NCBI GenBank assembly: GCA_017428765.1
Contig: JAFRQF010000023.1
Coordinates: 1-64,000 of the forward strand
Length of the DNA: 64,000 bases
Direction: 5' to 3'
Source of the DNA: Erysipelotrichaceae bacterium
GTDB lineage: Bacteria > Bacillota_I > Bacilli_A > Erysipelotrichales > Erysipelotrichaceae
The position numbers were made by a program, and so were the translations under genes. Numbering within the stretch: the first letter of the stretch is position 1; every line of letters begins with the position of its first letter. Under the pieces are notes generated by a model that worked only from the letters and a program-made list of their open reading frames with translations, was not told where the DNA came from and searched no databases. Shown one piece after another: positions 53,957 to 62,051 of this stretch.

Positions 53957-54055
53957 GAGAAAAAAGCGTTCGAAATGTATCAGGAATGGCTTTTGGGATT
54001 TAAATTTTGAAATGAAAAATGTTAGAATAGTAAGAGTAGGTAGGTGGCATAGTAC

Positions 54056-54946
54056 ATGGAAAAAAACGATATTAGAGAACAACTGATCGCTAAGATGGAA
54101 GAACTTCTTGGCGAAGAGGATGCAGCCAGTGCATTCCTCAAGGCAAAGGACCTCAAGAGAAGGTGGCCTCGTGTCAGAGAAGAAGAAGAATCTTTCTCTG
54201 ATCAGGAACTGTCCGAAAAATTCAACAAGATGATGGATGAGCTTTCTGAAAAAGCAGGGGATATCTACATCAACACAGAAGACAGAAAGAACCAGATCAT
54301 CGCGCAGGCAAAAGAGATCCTCGCAAAGAACAACTTCAAAAAAGGTACCGAGCAGATGAAACAGCTGCTTGAAGACTGGAAACATGCCGGTCGTATCAAT
54401 AAAGAAAAAGATGACGAGCTTTGGAATGAATTCAGCGCCGTCAGAAGCGAATTCTTCGAGAAGAAGAATGAATATTTCGCAAACCTGAAAGAGACTTTCG
54501 CAGCCAACAAGGCTCTCAAGGAAGACCTGATCGCCAAGGCAAAGGAAGTTGCCGGAATCGAAAACATCAAGGAAGCCGGTAACAGATCCAACGAGCTGAT
54601 GGAAGAATGGAAGAAAGTCGGCAGTGCAGGACGCAGAGACGATGATGATCTCTGGCAGCAGTTCTTAGCAGAGAGAAAAGCTTTCTTTGAAAGAAGAGAT
54701 GCCTACTATGATGAGATGAAAGAGACCTATGCCAAGAGAGTGGAAGCTAAGAAAGAGATCATCGCTCAGGCTAAACTTTATCTTGCAAGAAGCGAGTTCA
54801 CCGATGATGAAGTAAGCGCCATCAAGGAACTCAGAACGAAGTGGAAAGAAGTTGGCAACGCCGGCAGAGAACATGAAAATGAACTCTGGGAAGAATTCAA
54901 CGGTATCGTCAACAAATACTTCGAAAACATGAGGTATTACAAATAA
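54056..54946 (+). CDS. DUF349 domain protein
   Basis: 296 residues, almost entirely charged helices. After a ~70-residue N-terminal part come three DUF349-like repeats, each with a W-K-x-x-G motif: EDWKHAGRINKEKDDELWNEF, EEWKKVGSAGRRDDDDLW and TKWKEVGNAGREHENELWEEF. The domain is common in bacteria but has no settled biochemistry. TAGGTGG lies before the ATG. A TTAGAATAG box at 54022-54030 is a likely -10. Monocistronic with a strong terminator. Confidence 0.85.
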   Translation: MEKNDIREQLIAKMEELLGEEDAASAFLKAKDLKRRWPRVREEEESFSDQELSEKFNKMMDELSEKAGDIYINTEDRKNQIIAQAKEILAKNNFKKGTEQMKQLLEDWKHAGRINKEKDDELWNEFSAVRSEFFEKKNEYFANLKETFAANKALKEDLIAKAKEVAGIENIKEAGNRSNELMEEWKKVGSAGRRDDDDLWQQFLAERKAFFERRDAYYDEMKETYAKRVEAKKEIIAQAKLYLARSEFTDDEVSAIKELRTKWKEVGNAGREHENELWEEFNGIVNKYFENMRYYK

Positions 54947-54962
54947 TCTCTTAAGTTCAAAG

Positions 54963-54989
54963 TCCTCCCCTGAAGGGAGGATTTTTTTT
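54963..54989 (+). terminator. Terminator after the DUF349 gene
   Basis: TCCTCCC (54963-54969) pairs with GGGAGGA (54975-54981), followed by eight T. Confidence 0.92.
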
Positions 54990-55056
54990 GATGCATTCCA
55001 TACAAAATATGGATTATTTGAAGAAGTGAATCTATAATAATGATTTGTAGACTGTT

Positions 55057-55079
55057 TTTCGTCTTGAATAAAGACGAAA
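55057..55079 (+). promoter_or_regulatory. Leader hairpin of the potassium transport operon
   Basis: TTTCGTCTT (55057-55065) pairs perfectly with AAGACGAAA (55071-55079), loop GAATA. It follows a TATAAT at 55033-55038 and lies just before the ribosome site AAGAGGTG. It has no T-run, so it is not a terminator. Confidence 0.5.
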
Positions 55080-55098
55080 CATAGACAAGAGGTGTGAT

Positions 55099-55509
55099 AT
55101 GAAAAACAACAACACGATCATCATCGGCGCCGGAAGACTGGGCGGTACGATCGCCAGGTCGATGAACAAGATCTCCAACATCGTCGTCGTTGACCGCAAC
55201 AAAGAGAAGATCGGCAGACTCGGTGATTTCTCCGGTTTCGTAGAAGTGGGCGATGCGACAGACCGCGCACTGCTGGAAAAAAACGGCATCAGAACAGCCA
55301 ACCGTGTCATCGCCGTCACGGATGATGACAATACGAATATCTTTCTGGCGGATCTTTGTACGAACATCTATCATGTCCCGCAGGTCTATTGCCGTCTGAA
55401 GGATTCCCGCAAACGTGCTCTGGTCGATGAGAGAGTCAAATGCATCTGTCCGTTCGATCTTTCACTGCAGGATTTTGAAAGCGCAAGAGAGAAAGAGGTG
55501 GATGAATGA
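55099..55509 (+). CDS. TrkA/RCK N-domain protein (potassium channel regulator)
   Basis: 136 residues. A single Rossmann RCK-N domain: IIGAGRLGGTIARSM gives the GxGxxG dinucleotide motif, VVVDRNKEKIGRL provides the acidic residue that binds the ribose, and GDATDRALLEKNGI is the usual third element. The RCK-C (TrkA-C) domain is missing; the chain stops after the last Rossmann helix. It should bind NAD(H) or ATP/ADP and gate the TrkH-like channel encoded downstream. The stop overlaps the next gene by four bases. Confidence 0.88.
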   Translation: MKNNNTIIIGAGRLGGTIARSMNKISNIVVVDRNKEKIGRLGDFSGFVEVGDATDRALLEKNGIRTANRVIAVTDDDNTNIFLADLCTNIYHVPQVYCRLKDSRKRALVDERVKCICPFDLSLQDFESAREKEVDE

Positions 55510-56168
55510 AGATCGTGATCGCTGACGGCTTCCATGAGGCCGACTATATCATTTCCTTATTTAATACAAAGCTCAACGACTTAGTCGTCATCAACGAAGA
55601 TGAGGACGTCTGCCGTTATCTTTCTTCGTCCAATGACATTCCGGTCATGAAGGGCAAATGTACGAGAGCTTCCGACTTGCGGGAAGCCGGTGCGGAAAAC
55701 TGCGACATCTTCGTGGCTTTATCGGAAGACGATTATAAAAACTACGTTGCCTGCAAGACAGCCAAGATGCTTCTGGGAGCCAAGAGATGCATCGCCATGG
55801 TCATCAACCCGAAGAACGTTCAGATCTTCAAGGAACTGGGCATCGATATGGCGGTATCGGCAACATATCTTTTAGGCGAACAGGTCAGGAACCTGACGAC
55901 TGTCGAAAACATGGTCAATTCTCTTTCTTTGGAAGATGACAAGGTCTTCATTGCGGAGATCCGTGTCGCCGAAGATCTCGATGTCGTAGGCAAGAGCCTG
56001 CGTGAGATCAATATCTCGGATCTTGGCTCGATCGCTTCGATCACCAGAGAAGGAAAGACACTGATCCCGAATGGCCACACTGTCATCGAGTCAAAGGATA
56101 AGGTACTGATCGTTACGACAGTTGAAAACAAAGACAAGGTCGTGTCCGTTTTCTCGAGGAAAAAGTAA
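55506..56168 (+). CDS. TrkA-like RCK protein with degenerate Rossmann motif
   Basis: 220 residues. Residues 1-135 follow the RCK-N fold, but the glycine motif is lost (IVIADGFHEADYII in place of GxGxxG), so nucleotide binding is doubtful. GKCTRASDLREAGAENCDIFVAL keeps the family pattern. Residues ~140-220 form an RCK-C (TrkA-C) domain (FIAEIRVAEDLDVVGKSLREINISDLGSIASITREGKTLIPNG) that may bind a small ligand. With the upstream N-domain-only protein it could form a hetero-ring on the channel. Overlaps the channel gene by one base. Confidence 0.87.
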   Translation: MKIVIADGFHEADYIISLFNTKLNDLVVINEDEDVCRYLSSSNDIPVMKGKCTRASDLREAGAENCDIFVALSEDDYKNYVACKTAKMLLGAKRCIAMVINPKNVQIFKELGIDMAVSATYLLGEQVRNLTTVENMVNSLSLEDDKVFIAEIRVAEDLDVVGKSLREINISDLGSIASITREGKTLIPNGHTVIESKDKVLIVTTVENKDKVVSVFSRKK

Positions 56169-57637
56169 TGAAGAAGGATTACTATCGTCTCGTCTTTTTC
56201 TATCTGGGGATGTTCTTAATGATGATCGGCGCGATACAGCTGCTTCCGCTGCTGGTGCTGCCGTTTTATCCGGAAGACATTTCCTATGCCTATTGTTTCC
56301 TGATCCCGGGCATCATCACCATCCTGATCGGACTGGTCATGCGTCATAAGCTTAAGGATACGAAGATCATCCGTCTGGACAAGCATTACGATTCGCTTCT
56401 TCTGGTGCTGATCTGGCTGACGGCCATTACGATCTCCTGCGTACCCTGGATGCTGAAAGGCGACTACAATTTCACACAGGCTGCCTTTGAGATGACCTCG
56501 GGCTATTCCACGACCGGTCTTTCGGTCGTCGATGTCGATCATACGCCGAAGATCTTCCTGATGTTCCGATCGATCACGCTGTTCGTCGGCGGTGTCGGTT
56601 TCGTTCTGATCATCACGTCCGCCTTCTCGGACAAGTACGGTCTCAATCTGTACAATGCGGAAGGCCACAATGACCGTCTGATGCCGAACCTTGTCAAGTC
56701 GGCAAGACTGATCCTGTCGTTTTATTCGGCATACATCGTCATCGGTACGCTGGCTTACATCTTATGCGGCATGCCGGTATTCGATGCGATCAATACGTCC
56801 ATCGCGGCTTTGTCGACCGGCGGTTTCTCCGTCATCGGCGAATCGATCTACGGCTACCATTCCGTAGCGGTCGAACTGGTCACGATCGTTCTGATGATCC
56901 TGGGCCAGACCAACTTCATGCTGCACCTGTCGTTCTTCTCAGGGAGATTCAAGAAATACTTCAACCATTGCGAAACGAAGTTCTTTGGCATCCTGACGCT
57001 GATCTTCGTCTCCATGATGACATACAATCTCTTACAATCCGGCTATACGGCCAGCTTCTGGGAGAGCTTAAGGGTATCGTTATTCCAATTCGTCACCTGC
57101 ATCACGACGACGGGCTTTGTCTCGGTCGGCGATATGAGCTTGCTTCCGCCGGGCTTCATCACGATCATGGTCCTGATGATGCTGGTGGGAGGCGACCAGG
57201 AATCGACCGGCGGCGGTATCAAACAGTATCGCGTCATCGTCGTTTTAAAGGGCATCTATTATTCGATCAAGGAATCGATACTGAATCCCAATGTCATCAC
57301 GACCCATCACATCTACAGGGTCGGCGAACGTTATGATCTGTCGGATGAGGAAGTGCGTTCGACTTCCAGCTACATCCTGTTCTATATCCTGTTATTCTTT
57401 ATCGGATCTTTGATCTTCACGATGTATGGCTATTCTTTGCAGGATTCCATGTATGAATTCTCTTCCGCCATCTCGACCGTCGGACTTTCTCTCGGCATCA
57501 CCAATTACTATGCGCCGAAACTGATCCTGTGGACGGCGACTGTCGGCATGTTCCTCGGCCGTATGGAGATCATGGTCGTCTTCAAGGCTTTCTTAAGAGT
57601 CGAAAAAGACATCAAGAACAGAGAATACCTGAGATAG
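56168..57637 (+). CDS. TrkH/KtrB-type potassium transporter membrane subunit
   Basis: 489 residues. Four M1-P-M2 units are visible, with selectivity-filter-like turns in MTSGYSTTGLSV, AALSTGGFSVIG, TCITTTGFVSVG and SAISTVGLSLGI. Other TrkH signs are LMMLVGGDQESTGGGIKQYRV near residue 345 and a basic C-terminal end. It moves K+ (possibly Na+) across the membrane, with the two RCK proteins as cytosolic regulators. Start overlaps the preceding stop (TAATG). Confidence 0.95.
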   Translation: MKKDYYRLVFFYLGMFLMMIGAIQLLPLLVLPFYPEDISYAYCFLIPGIITILIGLVMRHKLKDTKIIRLDKHYDSLLLVLIWLTAITISCVPWMLKGDYNFTQAAFEMTSGYSTTGLSVVDVDHTPKIFLMFRSITLFVGGVGFVLIITSAFSDKYGLNLYNAEGHNDRLMPNLVKSARLILSFYSAYIVIGTLAYILCGMPVFDAINTSIAALSTGGFSVIGESIYGYHSVAVELVTIVLMILGQTNFMLHLSFFSGRFKKYFNHCETKFFGILTLIFVSMMTYNLLQSGYTASFWESLRVSLFQFVTCITTTGFVSVGDMSLLPPGFITIMVLMMLVGGDQESTGGGIKQYRVIVVLKGIYYSIKESILNPNVITTHHIYRVGERYDLSDEEVRSTSSYILFYILLFFIGSLIFTMYGYSLQDSMYEFSSAISTVGLSLGITNYYAPKLILWTATVGMFLGRMEIMVVFKAFLRVEKDIKNREYLR

Positions 57638-57663
57638 ATCATAAAAAACAAAGAAAGACAAAG

Positions 57664-57706
57664 GCTGTCCGAAAATGCCAGGCGCATCAAACGGACAGCT
57701 TTTTTT
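57664..57706 (+). terminator. Terminator of the potassium operon
   Basis: GCTGTCCG (57664-57671) pairs with CGGACAGC (57692-57699) across a 20-base loop, followed by seven T. Confidence 0.85.
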
Positions 57707-57803
57707 GAGATCGAAGCCGCAAAGTGAGAGTTCATCTCGTGATATCATTGTTGTATGACATCATAAGGATGTCTTTGTTGATTAATAGGAAAGAGGATGA
57801 AAT

Positions 57804-58289
57804 ATGGTATACATCATCGTGATCGCAGCATTGGGCCTTGCGGCAGCATTCACGCTCATGGGCAATAAAAACAACGAAGAAGACTATGCGGATTATGAGA
57901 AATTCGATTCCGATCCCAAGTGGGTCGTCAAACACGCGACGGCGATCATCCTTCTGATCGCGGTCCTCATACTGACGGCCGTCACGGGAAGCTATGATCA
58001 GACCACCAGCATCTTAACGATCATCATGTCGGCTTTCCTGATCTTTATCCTGGCATTGGATATCAAAGATCCGAAAAACCGCTATGTCTACATCAACCGC
58101 AACAAGATCATCCTGGGCGGTGATATGATCGACCGCAAGACGATCAAGGGCTATAGCATCAGCGGCGTGTTCAAAAACGTTGACCTGGTCACGTATAACG
58201 GAAGGAAATACCGCATCACGAAAAACCAGGCGAAACTGTTGGCACAGCTGTCGAAGTCGCACGGCTTCCCCTGGCAGAAAGTTTCTTAA
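57804..58289 (+). CDS. Membrane protein of unknown function
   Basis: 161 residues. An N-terminal hydrophobic helix (YIIVIAALGLAAAFTLMG) and two more (ATAIILLIAVLILTAVTG, SILTIIMSAFLIFILALDI) are followed by a ~65-residue soluble domain with alternating strands and Lys-rich loops (NRYVYINRNKIILGGDMIDRKTIKGYSI, then KVS at the end). The soluble part resembles small PH-like or YdbT-like domains, but I do not claim the family. GGAAAGAGG precedes the ATG. Confidence 0.65.
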   Translation: MVYIIVIAALGLAAAFTLMGNKNNEEDYADYEKFDSDPKWVVKHATAIILLIAVLILTAVTGSYDQTTSILTIIMSAFLIFILALDIKDPKNRYVYINRNKIILGGDMIDRKTIKGYSISGVFKNVDLVTYNGRKYRITKNQAKLLAQLSKSHGFPWQKVS

Positions 58290-58296
58290 GAGAATG

Positions 58297-58331
58297 AAGA
58301 TCATCGCTGATTCGCGGTGGTCTTTTTATTT
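58297..58331 (+). terminator. Terminator
   Basis: AAGATCATCGC (58297-58307) pairs with GCGGTGGTCTT (58314-58324) with two G-T pairs, loop TGATTC, followed by TTTTTATTT. Confidence 0.8.
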
Positions 58332-58343
58332 CGGGCAAAGTGA

Positions 58344-58372
58344 TTGTGAAAGAATTCACATGGTTTTATAAT
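58344..58372 (+). promoter_or_regulatory. Promoter with Rex-type operator for the flavin oxidoreductase
   Basis: TTGTGA (58344-58349), a 17-base spacer and TATAAT (58367-58372). The -35 box is the left half of TTGTGAAAGAATTCACAT (58344-58361), which matches the Rex redox-repressor consensus TTGTGAA-N4-TTCACAA except for the last base. A CRP/FNR-type site (TGTGA-N6-TCACA) is the alternative reading. Confidence 0.75.
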
Positions 58373-58417
58373 GAAAGTAGGTATATTTTTATTCATCATA
58401 ATAAGAAGGAGAATTCT

Positions 58418-60364
58418 ATGGCTTACGAAAAACTTTTTGAGCCGGGGAAGATCGGAAATCTTGAGATCAAGAACCGTGTCGTCATGCCGGCAATGGGCTG
58501 TTCTTTTGCGGAATCGACCGGTGAAGCCGGCGCAAGGATGATCAAGTACTATGCCGATCGCGCCAGAGGCGGCGTCGGACTGATCATTACGGAGATCACC
58601 AGAGTCGATGACGAGACAGGTGTAGGTACGCCAAACCAGTTAAGCGTGACCAATACCCATATGATCGCCCAGCTTTCCCACCTCGTTGAGGCGGTACATG
58701 CCTATGGAACGAAGATCTTCGTCCAGCTGCATCACCCGGGCAATCAGACTCCGAGCCGTCTGATCGGCGGAAAACAGCCGGTTTCGGCATCGGATGTCAC
58801 CTGCAAGGTCATCGGCGAGCAGCCAAGGGCTTTGACGACCGAAGAAGTCGAAGCGATGGTCAAGAAGTTCGTCACGGGTGCCGTCATTGCACAGAAGGCA
58901 GGCGTGGATGGCGTGGAGATCCATGCGGCACATGGCTATCTGGTATCGCAGTTCCTGTCCCCGCATACCAATAAGAGGACGGACAAGTACGGTGGCAGTT
59001 TTGAAGGAAGGATGCGTTTCATCACCGAGATCATCATGGGCATCAAGGCGTACTGCGGTCCGAAGTTCCCGATCTCCGTCAGGATGAACGGAAACGATTA
59101 TCTGGAAGATGGCATAACGGAAGAAGACGGCATTGCCCAGGCAAAATATCTGGAAGCCTTAGGCATCAGCTGTCTGAACGTCAGCTGCGGTACCTACGAT
59201 TCCGGTGCGACGATCATCGAACCGAACTACTTCGCGGAAGGCTGGAAGAGACATCTTGGCGCCAATATCAAAAAGGCCGTCAATATCCCGGTCATCGCGG
59301 TCGCCAATATCAAACATCCGGAATTTGCCGAGCAGTTACTGGAAGATGGCGATTTCGATTTCGTCGGTATCGCCAGAGGCCATCTTGCCGATCCGGATTT
59401 CGTATGCAAGGCCAAGGCCGGCAAAGAAAAGACGATACGCAAATGCATCGGCTGCATGGAGTGCTTCCGCATATTGAACGACGGTCTGCCGCTTGGCTGC
59501 ACACTCAATCCGGTCTTAGGCAGAGAGTTCGAATGGGGCGATGATAAGCTCGTAAAGAATGGCGAAGGCAGAACGATTGCTGTCATCGGCGGCGGTCCGG
59601 CCGGCATGGAAGCAGCTTTGACTTTAGCCAAGAGGAAGTTCCATACTGTCTTATTTGAAGCGGGCGAAAGGCTCGGCGGCACGGCCTTGCTGGCAGCGAT
59701 CCCGCCAAACAAAGGCATGATCAATGAATTTGTCGAGACGATGGAAGAACAGCTCAAAGATGCCGGCGTCGAAGTCAAGCTCAATACATCAGGCACTCTG
59801 GAAGAAGTGGAGAAGATCCACGCCGAAGCGGTCTTCATGGCCTGCGGCGGCAAGGCGGTGAGACCGCTTCTGGAAGGCATCGAAAAGGCAGTCACAGCCG
59901 AAGATGTACTGGCTGGCAAGGCTGAAGTCAAAGGCGAGAACGTCGTCATCATCGGCGGCGGTGTCACGGGTCTCGAGACGGCGGAGACTTTAGGCAAGGA
60001 TCACAAGGTCACGGTCGTCGAGATGCTCGACAAAGTAGGCGGCAATCTCTATCCGTCCGTGGTCATGCATCTGGCGCAGGAGATCATGAAGGCCGGCGGT
60101 ACGATCGCCAAAGGCAAGGCTTTGATGACGATCGAAGACGGAGCAGTCACTGTCAAGGACACCCACAGCAATGAGGAATCAAAGATCCCGGCCGATACGG
60201 TCATCCTGGCGATGGGCGTCAGAAGGGTGCGTCCGCAATACGAAGAGTTCCGCAAGGCGTATGGCGATGATCTGATCCTGGTAGGTGATTCAGATCGTCC
60301 GGGACAGATCTATGATGCTTTGCATTCCGGTCACGACAGAGCCTTCGTCTATAAGGCAAGATAG
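58418..60364 (+). CDS. NADH:flavin oxidoreductase, Old Yellow Enzyme/2,4-dienoyl-CoA reductase type
   Basis: 648 residues from the ATG at 58418 (AAGGAG seven bases upstream); the frame opens earlier, but that part overlaps the promoter. Residues 1-330 are the FMN TIM barrel (VVMPAMGCSF, HAAHGYLVSQFLSP with catalytic-type His and Tyr nearby, NKRTDKYGGS). Residues ~345-375 carry the 4Fe-4S motif CIGCMEC...GCTLNP. Residues ~385-640 bind FAD and NAD(P)H (IAVIGGGPAGMEAAL, VVIIGGGVTGLETAETLG). The enzyme reduces activated double bonds, such as enoates, dienoyl-CoA or bile-acid-like enones. Its substrate is not evident. A Rex-type box suggests control by the NADH/NAD+ ratio. Confidence 0.94.
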   Translation: MAYEKLFEPGKIGNLEIKNRVVMPAMGCSFAESTGEAGARMIKYYADRARGGVGLIITEITRVDDETGVGTPNQLSVTNTHMIAQLSHLVEAVHAYGTKIFVQLHHPGNQTPSRLIGGKQPVSASDVTCKVIGEQPRALTTEEVEAMVKKFVTGAVIAQKAGVDGVEIHAAHGYLVSQFLSPHTNKRTDKYGGSFEGRMRFITEIIMGIKAYCGPKFPISVRMNGNDYLEDGITEEDGIAQAKYLEALGISCLNVSCGTYDSGATIIEPNYFAEGWKRHLGANIKKAVNIPVIAVANIKHPEFAEQLLEDGDFDFVGIARGHLADPDFVCKAKAGKEKTIRKCIGCMECFRILNDGLPLGCTLNPVLGREFEWGDDKLVKNGEGRTIAVIGGGPAGMEAALTLAKRKFHTVLFEAGERLGGTALLAAIPPNKGMINEFVETMEEQLKDAGVEVKLNTSGTLEEVEKIHAEAVFMACGGKAVRPLLEGIEKAVTAEDVLAGKAEVKGENVVIIGGGVTGLETAETLGKDHKVTVVEMLDKVGGNLYPSVVMHLAQEIMKAGGTIAKGKALMTIEDGAVTVKDTHSNEESKIPADTVILAMGVRRVRPQYEEFRKAYGDDLILVGDSDRPGQIYDALHSGHDRAFVYKAR

Positions 60365-60386
60365 AAAAACAGGATACATTTTACAG

Positions 60387-60416
60387 AAGCTCTCATCCAT
60401 CGATGAGGGCTTTTTT
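60387..60416 (+). terminator. Terminator of the oxidoreductase gene
   Basis: AAGCTCTCATC (60387-60397) pairs with GATGAGGGCTT (60402-60412), with one G-T, followed by six T. Confidence 0.87.
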
Positions 60417-60441
60417 GTACAATGGAATCGAGGAAGAGCTT

Positions 60442-62004
60442 ATGAGAAAAAGATCATGCATATTCATATTTCTTTTTATCGTCTTGCTTTCTTTATCGGC
60501 CTGCCAGAATAAGGAAGAAGCGATCAAGGAGGAAATAACAGAAGAGACCTCTGTGACAGAAGAAGCGATCGAAAGCGGGATACCGTCGGTCTATATCCGT
60601 CTGGATGAGGAAGAAGGACTTTCAAAGATCAACGGCAGTGAGGATCACACCTATGAAATATCCGGGAGCTTCGATCTGATCGTGCCGGAAGGATATGAGG
60701 ATCTTCAAAGCGTGAAGGATCTGAAACTGGAATACATGCGCGGTCGGGGCAATTCGACCTGGCTGGCGGACAAGAAGCCGTATAAGATCAAGTTCGAGAA
60801 GAAGCAGGATCTTTTAAATTCCGGTTTCAACAAGCACTATGTCCTGCTGGCGAATGCCTACGATCGCAGTTTCATCAAGAACCGTCTGACTTCGTATATC
60901 GCTGAAAAGATGGGGATGGAGTATGTCTGCGATGGCGTGAACGTCGATCTGTATGTCGATGAGGAGTACCTTGGCAATTATCTGCTTTGCGAACAGGTGC
61001 GGATCGGCGAGGGAAGGATAGAACTTGATGAGCTCAAAGATGCGGATACGGCACCCGAGATCTATGGCGGCTATCTTCTTTCTTTCAGTCCCTGGGCGGA
61101 AGACGAGGAAGAAAACATCTTCGTGACCTCAAGAGGCGTTTCTTTCTATAACGATACGCCAGGCTTCGTAGGCGAAGATAAGGACGCCGGAACTACTAGG
61201 CAGAAAGAATATATCAGGGATTATATACAGCGATGCGAAGATGCAATATTTGAACAAAGTGATGTGTATTACGGTGATCTGCTCGATATGATCTCGACAG
61301 CCGATTACTGGCTCATCCAGGAGTTCAGTGAAAACAGTGACGGCTTCAAGACGCCTTCCACCTACTGCTACAAAAAGCGCTTCGAAACAGATGGCAGCGA
61401 AGGAAAACTCTATCTGGGTCCTCTCTGGGACTTTGACAGGGCTTTTGGCGATACGGGTTTCGGCGACGGTGATACCGCCTATTTCAATCATGTCCGCCAT
61501 GACTGGATCAATGAGCTTCGCGACAAAGAAGAGTTTTGTGATCTTCTGAAAGAAAGATGGAAGCTGCTCGATCAAGTCCTTGCGGATGTTTGCAAGGATG
61601 GCGGCATACTGGACAGGTGGAAGAAGGAGAACGAAGCTTCATTCATAAAGGATCAGGAACGCTGGAAAGATTTTTATGCGATGAATGAGGGCGAAGAGCT
61701 ATCAAGCCAGAATGCGATCTTTGAGGATCTGAAAGACTGGATCGGAAAAAGAAGGAAGTGGATCAATGAGGATCTCGAGGAGATTGGAAAGATCCTGGCG
61801 AAGATCACCATCGTCTATCCGGATGGAGAAGAAAAAAGGGTGAAGATGGCATATGGTTCCTTCTTATATGAGGAGATTGGAAAGTATGTCCCGGAGGGAT
61901 CTGTTTTGGAAGGCTGCTACGATGACAAGGAGCAGCGCATCATTGAAAATGCGTCGATCCATCAGGATGAAACGATCCATCTGATACTTCAGAAAGCGGA
62001 ATAA
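60442..62004 (+). CDS. CotH family kinase-like lipoprotein
   Basis: 520 residues. GAGGAAGAG precedes the ATG at 60442, which begins a lipoprotein signal (MRKRSCIFIFLFIVLLSLSAC, Cys21); the frame opening at 60403 is ignored. CotH motifs are present: EYMRGRGNSTWLADKKPYKIKF, NAYDRSFIKNRLTSYIAEKMG, LGNYLLCEQV and LWDFDRAFGD. Known CotH proteins phosphorylate spore coat proteins, and fungal ones are invasins. Here a surface lipoprotein is expected, so the kinase target, if any, would be extracytoplasmic. The C-terminal ~65 residues look like a small beta-grasp repeat (ITIVYPDGEEKRVKMAYG). Confidence 0.9.
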   Translation: MRKRSCIFIFLFIVLLSLSACQNKEEAIKEEITEETSVTEEAIESGIPSVYIRLDEEEGLSKINGSEDHTYEISGSFDLIVPEGYEDLQSVKDLKLEYMRGRGNSTWLADKKPYKIKFEKKQDLLNSGFNKHYVLLANAYDRSFIKNRLTSYIAEKMGMEYVCDGVNVDLYVDEEYLGNYLLCEQVRIGEGRIELDELKDADTAPEIYGGYLLSFSPWAEDEEENIFVTSRGVSFYNDTPGFVGEDKDAGTTRQKEYIRDYIQRCEDAIFEQSDVYYGDLLDMISTADYWLIQEFSENSDGFKTPSTYCYKKRFETDGSEGKLYLGPLWDFDRAFGDTGFGDGDTAYFNHVRHDWINELRDKEEFCDLLKERWKLLDQVLADVCKDGGILDRWKKENEASFIKDQERWKDFYAMNEGEELSSQNAIFEDLKDWIGKRRKWINEDLEEIGKILAKITIVYPDGEEKRVKMAYGSFLYEEIGKYVPEGSVLEGCYDDKEQRIIENASIHQDETIHLILQKAE

Positions 62005-62039
62005 GGATCAAGCGGGGTCCAAAGTCTTTTCTGCGGTGT

Positions 62040-62045
62040 TAGAAT
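62040..62045 (+). promoter_or_regulatory. -10 box of a probable leaderless patatin mRNA
   Basis: TAGAAT with exactly six bases to the ATG at 62052. No ribosome site and no clear -35. Confidence 0.5.
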
Positions 62046-62051
62046 AGACGT

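Noticed and set aside
55021-55098. c-di-AMP (ydaO-type) riboswitch before the potassium genes
   Set aside because: The leader is far too short and holds only one simple hairpin.
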